A stretch of 55,868 nt of DNA from contig NZ_RDBP01000012.1 in the NCBI RefSeq assembly GCF_008042045.1, positions 3,508,819 through 3,564,686 on the forward strand, read 5' to 3'. Under the pieces are notes generated by a model. That model did no database searches and was not told the origin of the DNA. It saw only the letters and a list, made by a program, of their open reading frames with translations. The stretch is from Streptomyces sp. T39 (lineage in GTDB: Bacteria; Actinomycetota; Actinomycetes; Streptomycetales; Streptomycetaceae). Positions 25,115 through 33,937 of this stretch are shown piece after piece (within the stretch, counting starts at the first letter, position 1; each line of letters starts with the position of its first letter). The translations under genes were made by a program, and so were the position numbers.

Positions 25115-25546
25115 TTACCCCCCGGTCCCGCCGAGGAGGACGGCGAGGGCGCGGTCGATGTCCAGGGCGGCGCTCTCCCGGCCCGCCGGGACGGCCTCGT
25201 ACGCGTCGGCGAGGAAGCCGCGCAGGTTCGCCGTGGGGAACTGGAGCAGCGCGACGCCGTCGGGGGAGCGGAGTTCGACCATGGTCTGGACGCGGCCGCA
25301 CGGCCAGATGTGCACATCACCGTCGCCGGCCGGGGCGCGCAGCCCCGAGTCGAGCAGGCTGCGGGCGAACGCCCAGGTCACGGCGGTGTCGCCGAGGCAC
25401 GCCTCGGGCGGGAAGACCATACGGACGGCGAACGGGTCGGCGGGACGGTAGCGCATGATCACCGGCACGCCCGGCGAGGGGGCCGCGTCGCTGATCAGAC
25501 GGGCCGTGACGGACTGCTCGACGGATTGCTCGATGGAAGATGACAT
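25115..25546 (-). CDS. SsgA-like sporulation/cell-division regulator
   Basis: A 143-residue SsgA-like protein. The family, restricted to sporulating actinomycetes, controls sporulation septum placement and peptidoglycan remodelling. Landmarks are VPVIMRYRPADPFAVRMVFPPEA, VTWAFARSLLDSGL, GDGDVHIWPC and the hydrophobic VALLQFPTANLRGFL. AGGAGG at 25554-25559 sets the start at 25546. I cannot say which paralogue (ssgA-G) it is; it is not in an obvious ssgB or ssgR context. The 290 bases upstream hold the divergent promoter region with the RidA gene. Confidence 0.88.
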   Translation of the reverse strand: MSSSIEQSVEQSVTARLISDAAPSPGVPVIMRYRPADPFAVRMVFPPEACLGDTAVTWAFARSLLDSGLRAPAGDGDVHIWPCGRVQTMVELRSPDGVALLQFPTANLRGFLADAYEAVPAGRESAALDIDRALAVLLGGTGG

Positions 25547-25836
25547 CGCTCGCTCCTCCTGCTGCTGTGCTGTGCTCCGTGCACGGGACGACGTCATGGC
25601 AGGGCTCGCGGGTGTACGAGCGGCACCAGTGGCGCGTGTGACCTGCATCACCCACCTTCGAACTCCGGAGCCCGGATGGCCAGCCCTTTGCACCGCCGTA
25701 TATCGGGAGAAAGGGGATGCTTGCCGGAGGGCGTGGGCGAGGAGCGGCTCCGCGGCCCCTCCGAGCGGGTCACGGGATGGATCCGGTGGCCGAAAAACAT
25801 ATGCCCGAGGGGGGCGTCGGCCCCACACTCGCCGCT

Positions 25837-26259
25837 ATGAGCGAGGCTATGAGCGACCGGATCACCCGTGTCAGCCCCAAGCGGCTGCACGCGACCCCCG
25901 GCTACCACCACATCACCGTCGTCGAGGCCGGCCGCACCGCGTATCTGGCCGGTCAGCGTCCGCTGGACCGGGACGGGGGACTCGTCGGGGGCGCCGACCC
26001 GGAGCGACAGGCCGACCAGGTCGCGGCCAACGCGCTCATCGCCCTGGCGGCGGTGGGGGCGGGCCCGGAGGACGTGGTGCGCTCGGTGATCTACGTCCGC
26101 ACGGACGACGCCGAGGTGCTGGCGGCCGTGTGGCGGCGGCTGTGCGACTCGGTGGTGGGGTCGGCGTTCACGACCGCGAGCACGCTGCTGGGGGTGAGCC
26201 GGCTCGGCCTGTGCGGCCAGCTGGTGGAGGTCGACCTCACGGCCGCGCTCCCCGGCTGA
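25837..26259 (+). CDS. RidA/YjgF family protein
   Basis: A 140-residue RidA-fold protein (HITVVEAGRTAYLAGQRPLDRDG, QADQVAANALIALAAVGAGPEDVVRSVIYVR, FTTASTLLGVSRLGLCGQLVEVDLTA). Canonical RidA deaminates reactive enamine/imine intermediates with an Arg in a P.R motif; here that position reads SRLGLCG, so it may be a non-canonical subgroup. ATG 25837 and ATG 25849 are both possible starts. Confidence 0.82.
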   Translation: MSEAMSDRITRVSPKRLHATPGYHHITVVEAGRTAYLAGQRPLDRDGGLVGGADPERQADQVAANALIALAAVGAGPEDVVRSVIYVRTDDAEVLAAVWRRLCDSVVGSAFTTASTLLGVSRLGLCGQLVEVDLTAALPG

Positions 26260-26560
26260 GGGGAGCGGGCGAAAGGGGAGCCCCGGCCGAACGGGGGTTT
26301 CCGGCCGGGGCGGTCAGGGGGTGGGCGTGCATGGCGGTCGCCTCTCGGCGAGTCGCTCCGCAGGGCTTCAGCCGAACGATCGTCCCTGCGGGCGGGAGGT
26401 GAGGCCCGGGGACACGGTCCCATCCACACCCACGCTTGGATGAACGGTAAACCACTGGTGGGTGTTCCCGGGCGCCTCCCGGCCCCGATGTGATGTGTAT
26501 TACTTCACGTCATGCTTTACCCAAGGCTTATGCGCCTGTTTCCGGAGTTGTCCGGCGTGC
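26260..26560. other. 301-base convergent intergenic region with terminator and AT-rich patch
   Basis: It contains a terminator-like hairpin near its left end (26281-26310). Near its right end is a patch of unusually low GC (about 26490-26545) with TGTGTATTACTTCACGTCA, TGCTTTACCC and GGCTTATGCG. An imperfect GTGA...TCAC dyad lies at about 26492-26510. No gene is supported. Confidence 0.6.
26281..26310 (+). terminator. Hairpin after the RidA gene
   Basis: CCCCGGCCG pairs perfectly with CGGCCGGGG around a 12-base loop, 22 bases after the stop. Confidence 0.6.
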
Positions 26561-27616
26561 TCACGCCCCGCCCCGCGGCAGCACCGTCGCGAGCACCGAC
26601 GGCAGCGGATGCCAGTCGGCGGAGACCACGCTCGCGTGCCGGCCCGCCAGCAGGGCGACGCGGTCCCGGGCCTGGGCCTCGGTCGGGCGGGTGCCGTCGA
26701 TGGCCGGGGCGACGTTGTGCGCGTCCGTCATCACCACCAGGTAGTGGTTCCGGTCGTACCAGGACGTGTCCACGGAGCCGCTCGCGTACGCCGCCGCGTC
26801 CCCGTCGAACACGACGAACCACGGCCTGATCGACGCGTCCGCGTAGCGGGTGCGCGGATCACCGGCGGCGGCCTTGTGCACGGCGGGGAAGGCGCCCGCC
26901 TCCCCGAGCCGTCCCGCCGCCTTCAGATCGCGCAGATGCTGCGCGTACTCCCGGTCGGTCCACAGGGAGTCGAACGGATTGCCCTGCTCCACCGTCCCGG
27001 GGATCAGCTCGACGACGAACGTCCCGCTCATCGCCGCGCGGAGGGGCCAGCCGTCCGCCCGCACCGCGGTGTCCAGGTCGGGGTGCGCGCCGGTGACACG
27101 CGCCGGCCCGAACAGGGCGTCCCCCAGACGCGACCGCAGCAGCGCGTCGAGCTCGTCCGGCCCGCGGCCCGCGGTGTCCTGGAAGCCGTCCTTGAGCTCG
27201 ATCTTGACCAGAACCGGCCGGTGGCCCGGGTTCGCGTCGTGCCACGCGCGCATGTCGGCGAGGCAGCCGCCGAGGTCCCGGTTCCTCGTCCCGGTGCGCA
27301 GCTGGGCCGCGGTGGTCGCGCCGGCGCAGTTGTTGGCGTTGCCGAGCGGATTCTCGTGCGAGACGCGCCAGGACCGGCCGAACGCGTTCGTCCACACGTC
27401 GAGCTCCAGCATCCCGGCCCCGGAGTCGAGCGCGTCGGCGAAGTACGGGTACGCCGACTGCTCGTAGGCGTTGTGCACCCCCACCGACGTGGTGGACGAC
27501 CAGGGCAGCTGTCCCGGGTCCGCCGCCGTGGTGGCGGCCTCGGCCGGTACGAGCGCGGCGGCGAGCAGCGCGGCCGTGGCGAAGGCGGTCGATGCCGCGC
27601 GCAGGAGCTTCCCCAT
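26561..27616 (-). CDS. Secreted Ca2+-dependent phosphoinositide phospholipase C-like protein
   Basis: A 351-residue secreted enzyme. A Sec signal peptide covers residues 1-28 (AALLAAALVPAEAA). The Ca2+-dependent PI-PLC family pattern is visible: VHNAYE (His48, Asn49), LELDVW (Glu71, Asp73), the second catalytic His87 in RVSHENP, and VKIELKD. Unlike Bacillus PI-PLC, this class resembles the eukaryotic calcium-dependent type and would cleave phosphatidylinositol to a (cyclic) inositol phosphate outside the cell. A phosphate-scavenging or virulence-like role is inference. Confidence 0.85.
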   Translation of the reverse strand: MGKLLRAASTAFATAALLAAALVPAEAATTAADPGQLPWSSTTSVGVHNAYEQSAYPYFADALDSGAGMLELDVWTNAFGRSWRVSHENPLGNANNCAGATTAAQLRTGTRNRDLGGCLADMRAWHDANPGHRPVLVKIELKDGFQDTAGRGPDELDALLRSRLGDALFGPARVTGAHPDLDTAVRADGWPLRAAMSGTFVVELIPGTVEQGNPFDSLWTDREYAQHLRDLKAAGRLGEAGAFPAVHKAAAGDPRTRYADASIRPWFVVFDGDAAAYASGSVDTSWYDRNHYLVVMTDAHNVAPAIDGTRPTEAQARDRVALLAGRHASVVSADWHPLPSVLATVLPRGGA

Positions 27617-27835
27617 GGATCCGTCCCTCGGAAGTCGACGTGGTCAGGTCAAGTCGGGGGAACGTTAGGGGAGTTGGATGAACCGTGGGGAGACCGTACC
27701 CGGCCAGACGGAGTTCGGCCGGTGGCCGCGGGGCCCGCACACGGGCGGCCGCCCGCCCGGCTCCCCGCGGCGGGGGTTCCTGCCGCGCCGCGTGCCGTCC
27801 GGTGTGGGACGGCCGGTCCGGGGCACCATGGCGGC

Positions 27836-29377
<1,542 letters not shown>

Positions 29378-29409
29378 CGGCGGGCCGGGGCGAGGCGCCC
29401 CGGGACGGC

Positions 29410-29916
29410 TCAGCGCAGGCCGAGGACCTTGTCCGCGAAGGCCGACAGGTTGTCCGTGGTGCGCCGCACCTGCTCCTCGACCGTGAGGCTCTCCTCGTAC
29501 CGGCCGTGCCGCAGCTTCGGCTGCTTCCTGCCGCGCACGTACAACGAGCAGGCGAGGTCGGCGCAGAGATAGATGCCGACCGTGTTCCCCTCGCGGCCGG
29601 CGGCGCCCGCGAGCGGCGCCGCGAACAGCGTCACGCCCGACGAGGCGTGCGCGGTCATGCAGGCCTGACACATGCTCGACTTCAGCGCGCTCGTCCGGCC
29701 GGCCGACGGGATGCGCAGGGCCATGCCCACGAGGCCGCCGTCCCGCGGCAGCACCAGGTGCGCCTTCAGCGGGGCGCCCGGGTCCACCCAGCCCAGGAAG
29801 TCGAGGTCCTCCCAGGGGAGCCCGGCGAAGTCCAGGGGGAGCCGCATCCGGCCGGCGTCGCCCTTGGTGCAGTTCACGAAGGACGCGCGGATCTGTTTGT
29901 CGGTCAGTGGTTCCAC
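29410..29916 (-). CDS. FBP-domain (FusB-like) zinc-finger protein
   Basis: A 168-residue protein with an N-terminal helical part and a C-terminal treble-clef zinc finger. The four zinc cysteines are in MCQACM and LCADLACSLY. This matches the FBP/EF-G-binding family, in which FusB/FusC bind elongation factor G and rescue ribosomes stalled by fusidic acid; many actinobacteria carry such genes without known resistance. The start is GTG 29916, seven bases from a TACGTT box, which suggests a leaderless mRNA. Confidence 0.8.
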   Translation of the reverse strand: MEPLTDKQIRASFVNCTKGDAGRMRLPLDFAGLPWEDLDFLGWVDPGAPLKAHLVLPRDGGLVGMALRIPSAGRTSALKSSMCQACMTAHASSGVTLFAAPLAGAAGREGNTVGIYLCADLACSLYVRGRKQPKLRHGRYEESLTVEEQVRRTTDNLSAFADKVLGLR

Positions 29917-29923
29917 TCGGTCG

Positions 29924-29929
29924 AACGTA
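29924..29929 (-). promoter_or_regulatory. -10-like box abutting the FusB-like gene start
   Basis: TACGTT on the minus strand, seven bases, then GTG at 29916; no ribosome-binding site is present. Confidence 0.45.
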
Positions 29930-29951
29930 CACAGCGCGTCCGGGTGCGGGC

Positions 29952-29974
29952 ATCCGATTTACCGGGCATCGGAT
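29952..29974. promoter_or_regulatory. Perfect 7-bp inverted repeat in the FusB-like/pterin dehydratase divergent region
   Basis: ATCCGAT-N9-ATCGGAT lies midway between the two divergent starts (29916 and 30020), the usual place for an operator acting on both promoters. No regulator is encoded next to it. Confidence 0.5.
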
Positions 29975-30019
29975 CTATGGTGTCCCCGTCCGCCGCCCCC
30001 TCCCGGAAGGATCACACCC

Positions 30020-30322
30020 ATGCCCACCGAGCCCTTGTCGCAGAAGGAGATCGAGGACCGCCTGCGGGAGCTCCCCGGCTGGTCCCAGGAGGGCGACCGG
30101 ATCGCCCGCACCTACCGCCTCGGGTCGCACTTCGCCGCGACGGCCATGGTGGTGCACATCGCGCAGATCCAGGAGGAGCTGAACCACCACTCCGACCTGA
30201 GCCTCGGCTACGACACGGTGTCCCTGACCGTGCTCTCCCACGACGTGAACGCCCTCACCGACCGGGACTTCTCCCTCGCCCGCCGCGTCGCCGACATCGC
30301 CCCCGGGCACGGGGCGCAGTAG
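30020..30322 (+). CDS. Pterin-4a-carbinolamine dehydratase (PCD/DCoH-like)
   Basis: A 100-residue single-domain protein of the PCD fold, which dehydrates 4a-hydroxytetrahydrobiopterin in pterin recycling. The active-site region reads ELNHHSDL (His56, His57) followed by VSLTVLSHDVNALTDRD. The usual HHP is HHS, so the Pro is replaced. No aromatic amino acid hydroxylase is nearby, so the role may be molybdopterin- or regulation-related. GGAAGG at 30003-30008 precedes the start. Confidence 0.82.
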   Translation: MPTEPLSQKEIEDRLRELPGWSQEGDRIARTYRLGSHFAATAMVVHIAQIQEELNHHSDLSLGYDTVSLTVLSHDVNALTDRDFSLARRVADIAPGHGAQ

Positions 30323-30382
30323 CCGCGCGGCAAGCGACCACGATCGCGAGGCCGGCCGCCGCGAGGCCCCGCGGGGCGGGCG

Positions 30383-30413
30383 CCCCGGGCCCCGGGGTTC
30401 CGGGGGCCCGGGG
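30383..30413. terminator. Bidirectional GC palindrome between convergent genes
   Basis: CCCCGGGCCCC and GGGGCCCGGGG form an 11-bp stem with a nine-base loop. A second self-complementary GGGGCCC run follows at 30425-30436 next to the NmrA-like gene stop. Confidence 0.55.
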
Positions 30414-30436
30414 CGGCGGAATCCCGGGGCCCGGGG

Positions 30437-31270
30437 TCAGGCGTGCCCCCCGAACGTCTCCTTCGCGAAGTCGGCGAAGTCCTTGGGTTCCCGGCCCAGC
30501 ACCTCGCGCACCCCGTCCGTCGTCGACGAGTTGTGCCCGTCCAGCAGCGTCGCGAACAGCTCCGCGAGCCACTGCGCCTCGGGGGCGGGGACGCCGAACC
30601 CGGTCAGCAGGCGGGCGTACTCGGGGGCCGGCACGTCGGTGTAGGCGACCGGGGCGCCGGTGGCGCCGGCGATCTCGGCGGCGGCCTCGGCGAAGGTCAG
30701 CAGCCGGGGGCCGGTGACCTCGCGCACCGAGGGCGCCGGCCCGTCGTCCGTGAGCACGGCGACCATCACGTCCGCCAGGTCGTCGGCGTCGATGAACGGC
30801 TCGGCCGTGGTACCCGCGGGGAAGACCAGATCCCCCTCGGCGACGCCGCCCGCCAGCGCGCCCTCCGAGAAGTTCTGGGCGAAGAAACTCGCCCGCACCA
30901 CCCGCAGCTCCGGTCCGCACGCGCGCAGTGCGTCCTCCGCGACCACCGCCTGCGGCTCGCCGCGTCCCGAGAGCAGCACCAGCCGGCGCACCCCGGCCCG
31001 GTCCGCGACCGCCCCGAAGGCCCGCATGTCCTCCGGCGCGCCGGGTGCCGCGAGGTCCGGGTAGTAGTTCACGTACGCCGCGTCCGCGCCGCGCAGCGCG
31101 GGCTCCCAGGTCGAGCGGTCCGCCCAGTCGAAGGGCACGGTCCCGCAGCGCGACCCCCGGCGCACGTCGATCCCCAGCTCCGTCAGCCGGTCCGCGACCC
31201 GGCGGCCCGTCTTGCCCGTGGCCGCGGTCACCAGCACCGTTCCCGAACCCGTGTTCCCCTGCGGCGTCAT
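30437..31270 (-). CDS. NmrA-like NAD(P)-binding oxidoreductase/regulator
   Basis: A 277-residue protein with a Rossmann motif TVLVTAATGKTGRRVADRL near the N-terminus, AAYVNYYPDL, and the substrate-side segment RASFFAQNFSEG typical of NmrA/QOR-type atypical SDR proteins; the classical YXXXK is absent. It could be a redox sensor or a reductase. The start at ATG 31270 (AGAGG upstream) is preferred over GTG 31279. It is divergent from an AraC-type regulator gene, which is a common regulator-target arrangement. Confidence 0.85.
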   Translation of the reverse strand: MTPQGNTGSGTVLVTAATGKTGRRVADRLTELGIDVRRGSRCGTVPFDWADRSTWEPALRGADAAYVNYYPDLAAPGAPEDMRAFGAVADRAGVRRLVLLSGRGEPQAVVAEDALRACGPELRVVRASFFAQNFSEGALAGGVAEGDLVFPAGTTAEPFIDADDLADVMVAVLTDDGPAPSVREVTGPRLLTFAEAAAEIAGATGAPVAYTDVPAPEYARLLTGFGVPAPEAQWLAELFATLLDGHNSSTTDGVREVLGREPKDFADFAKETFGGHA

Positions 31271-31375
31271 CCCGCTCACCTCTGTCCTCGTCGTCGGTGT
31301 CCTGCGATGCCTCCAGCCTCGCGTCCGGCGGCCCCGCTTCCCATGCGCCAGAGGCTCGACTCCCTGCGTGTGCGT

Positions 31376-31381
31376 CTACGC
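31376..31381 (+). promoter_or_regulatory. -10-like box abutting the AraC-type regulator start
   Basis: TACGCT followed by eight bases and ATG 31390, with no ribosome-binding site. This suggests a leaderless message. Confidence 0.4.
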
Positions 31382-31389
31382 TGGCGGCC

Positions 31390-32343
31390 ATGGACGCTCT
31401 CGCCGGACTTCTGGACGGGCCGCGGGCCAGGGGGGCGTTCCTGCTGCGCATGGTGATGGAGCCGCCGTGGTCCGTGCACATCGACGACGGTGCGCCGCTG
31501 TGCCTGATGTGCGTCACCGACGGGGAGGCATGGATCGAGCCCGCCGGCGGCGCGCCGGTGCGGCTGCGGCCCGGCGACCTCGCGATCGCCCGCGGCCCGG
31601 AGCCGTACACCGTCGCGCACCGGCCCGGCGCCCCGCCGCAGGCGCGGATCGGCCCCGGGGGCACCTGCCACACGCTGACGGGGGAGCCGCTGGCGCAGTC
31701 GATGCACCTGGGCGTCCGTACCTGGGGCAACGCGCGCGACGGCTCGGCCACGATGCTCATCGGCACCTACCGGATGCGCGGGGAGGTCAGCGGGCGGCTG
31801 CTCGACGCGCTCCCCGGCCTGCTGCACCTGCCGGCCGACGCGTGGCAGTGCCCGGTGATGGACGTGCTCGCCGGGGAGATCGCCCGGGACGACCCGGGAC
31901 AGAGCGTGGTCCTGGACCGGGTGCTCGACCTCCTGCTGATCGCCGCGCTGCGCCAGTGGTTCGCCGGCCCGGACGCCCGGCCGCCCGCCTGGTACCGGGC
32001 GATGGGCGACCCGGTCGTGGGCAGGGCGCTGCGCCTGCTCCAGAACGAGCCGGCCCACCCGTGGACGGTCGCCTCGCTGGCGTCGGCGTGCGGGGTCTCC
32101 CGGGCGGCTCTCGCACGCCGCTTCACCGGCCTGGTGGGCGAGCCGCCGATGAGCTATCTCACCGGCTGGCGGCTCGCCCTCGCGGCCGACCTGCTGCGGG
32201 ACGGGGACGCCACCGTGGAGGCCATCGCCCGGAAGGTCGGCTACGGCGGTTCGTTCGCGTTCAGCGCCGCGTTCAAACGGGTGCGCGGGACGAGCCCGCA
32301 GGACTACCGCGCCGGGCGTACGGGCTCCAGCCTCCAGGCCTGA
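31390..32343 (+). CDS. AraC family transcriptional regulator with N-terminal cupin
   Basis: A 317-residue regulator. Residues 1-190 are a cupin-type sensing domain (PWSVHIDDGAPLCLMCVTDGEAWI, RLRPGDLAIARG). The last ~100 residues carry two HTH motifs (WTVASLASACGVSRAALARRF and VEAIARKVGYGGSFAFSAAFKRVRGTSPQDYR). Divergence from the NmrA-like gene makes that gene its likely target. The 3' end overlaps the convergent lectin gene by 40 bases. Confidence 0.92.
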   Translation: MDALAGLLDGPRARGAFLLRMVMEPPWSVHIDDGAPLCLMCVTDGEAWIEPAGGAPVRLRPGDLAIARGPEPYTVAHRPGAPPQARIGPGGTCHTLTGEPLAQSMHLGVRTWGNARDGSATMLIGTYRMRGEVSGRLLDALPGLLHLPADAWQCPVMDVLAGEIARDDPGQSVVLDRVLDLLLIAALRQWFAGPDARPPAWYRAMGDPVVGRALRLLQNEPAHPWTVASLASACGVSRAALARRFTGLVGEPPMSYLTGWRLALAADLLRDGDATVEAIARKVGYGGSFAFSAAFKRVRGTSPQDYRAGRTGSSLQA

Positions 32344-32774
32344 TGGGGCCCGTCGGTGTCCTCCCACTGCCGGACGTCGGCGCCCTCGTCGGTGCTGCCG
32401 TCGGCGACCTCCAGCAGCAGTCCGCTGACGAAGCTGACCAGCGCCACGGTGCCCGGGGCGTCGAGGTGCTCCTCGATCGTCCACTCCTGGGCGCCGAAGT
32501 TGTTCGCCCGCCACTGCTGGACGCGGGCGCCGTTCTCCGTGGACGCGCCCGCCACGTCCAGACGCTTGCCGCTCGCCTCGTTCACCAGATGATGCAGGCC
32601 GCCGCCGTTGGGCACCGGGGTGATGTGCCAGTGCTGGCCCGGCTCCCCGGTCTCCTCGGCCTGCTGCACCCGGGCGCCCCCGCCGCGGGCACCGCCGGCG
32701 ACCTCCAGCACCAGCCCGCTGCCGGCATTGCGCACCAGATAGAGCCCCGGCTCCAGTGGGCCGCTCACCGTCAT
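32304..32774 (-). CDS. Ricin-type beta-trefoil lectin domain protein
   Basis: A 156-residue protein made of one beta-trefoil. Three related repeats are visible: SGLVLEVAGG...GARVQQ, SGKRLDVAGA...GARVQQW and SGLLLEVADG...GADVRQW, each with the QXW-type ending. There is no signal peptide, so unlike most Streptomyces ricin-domain proteins it is stand-alone and cytoplasmic, or exported by an unknown route. GGGGAGG precedes ATG 32774. Confidence 0.85.
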   Translation of the reverse strand: MTVSGPLEPGLYLVRNAGSGLVLEVAGGARGGGARVQQAEETGEPGQHWHITPVPNGGGLHHLVNEASGKRLDVAGASTENGARVQQWRANNFGAQEWTIEEHLDAPGTVALVSFVSGLLLEVADGSTDEGADVRQWEDTDGPHQAWRLEPVRPAR

Positions 32775-32961
32775 TGCCTCCCCTGCGACAACCCCGCGCC
32801 GCCCGCCACGGCGTGACGGCGCCCCGCGGCGCCCGTCGCGCCACGACGCGGACCATCGTCGCACCGGGCACCGACATCGCACCGGCACGGCGTCCGGACA
32901 CGGGACGGCGCGGCCCCCCACAGGGGGAGCCGCGCCGGCACGGAAGGGGTCCGGGCGGGGA

Positions 32962-33795
32962 TCAGGCGACGTCGAACTCCGCCGGGTCGGGGCCGAGCCG
33001 CTTGCCCTCGTCCAGGGCCGCGAAGGCCGCGAGGTCGTCCGCGTCCAGCTCGAAGCCGAACACGTCGAAGTTCTCCGCGATCCGCGACGGGGTCGCGGAC
33101 TTGGGGATCACCACGTTGCCCATCTGGAGGTGCCAGCGCAGCACCACCTGGGCCGGGGTGCGGTCGTGCTTGCGGGCCACGGCCAGGACCGTGGGCACCT
33201 CCAGCAGGCCCTTGCCCTGGCCCAGCGGGGACCACGCCTCGGTCGCGATGCCGTGCGCGGCGTGCGCGGTGCGGGCGGCCTGCTGCTGGAGGCGGGGGTG
33301 GAGCTCGATCTGGTTCACCGCCGGGACGACCGAGGTCTCGCCGATCAGCCGATCCAGGTGCTCCGGGAGGAAGTTGGAGACCCCGATGGCCTTGGCGCGG
33401 CCGTCGGCGAGGATCTTCTCCAGGGCCCGGTAGGTGTCGACGTAGGTGTCACGGGAGGGCAGCGGCCAGTGGATCAGGTAGAGGTCCACGTAGTCGAGGC
33501 CGAGCCGCTCCAGCGAGGCGTCGAAGGCGCGCAGCGTGGTGTCGTGGCCCTGGTCGCTGTTCCACAGCTTGGTGGTGACGAACAGCTCCTCGCGCGGGAT
33601 GCCGGAGCCGGTGACCGCCCGGCCCGTGCCCGTCTCGTTCTTGTAGACGGCGGCGGTGTCGATGCTGCGGTACCCGGCCTCCAGGGCCGTGGTGACCACC
33701 TGCTCCGCCTCGTCGTCCGGCACCTGCCAGACTCCGAAGCCGAGCTGCGGCATGGCGACACCGTTGTTGAGGGTGATGGAGGGGACCTGGCTCAC
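32962..33795 (-). CDS. Aldo/keto reductase
   Basis: A 277-residue AKR5-type enzyme. The catalytic tetrad is visible as Asp46 (SIDTAAVY), Tyr51, Lys76 (VTTKLW) and His109 (YLIHWPLP). The C-terminal NADPH loop (IPKSATPSRIAENFDVF) is intact. It reduces aldehydes or ketones with NADPH; the substrate is unknown. The start is GTG 33795, nine bases after a TAGGAT box. Confidence 0.92.
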   Translation of the reverse strand: MSQVPSITLNNGVAMPQLGFGVWQVPDDEAEQVVTTALEAGYRSIDTAAVYKNETGTGRAVTGSGIPREELFVTTKLWNSDQGHDTTLRAFDASLERLGLDYVDLYLIHWPLPSRDTYVDTYRALEKILADGRAKAIGVSNFLPEHLDRLIGETSVVPAVNQIELHPRLQQQAARTAHAAHGIATEAWSPLGQGKGLLEVPTVLAVARKHDRTPAQVVLRWHLQMGNVVIPKSATPSRIAENFDVFGFELDADDLAAFAALDEGKRLGPDPAEFDVA

Positions 33796-33804
33796 GAGCG
33801 GTCG

Positions 33805-33810
33805 ATCCTA
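33805..33810 (-). promoter_or_regulatory. -10-like box near the aldo/keto reductase start
   Basis: TAGGAT on the minus strand, nine bases from GTG 33795. A TTGACC lies 22 bases further upstream, which is too far for a normal -35. Confidence 0.4.
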
Positions 33811-33937
33811 ACGTCGTCGATGGATACGGCAGGGTCAACGATCACATACCCGCACACATTCCCGCAGGCCCGCACAGCCGGACGCGCGCATCACCTTCCC
33901 CGCATCTCCCTGCCCGGTGCGCCACCTGTGCCGCGCG

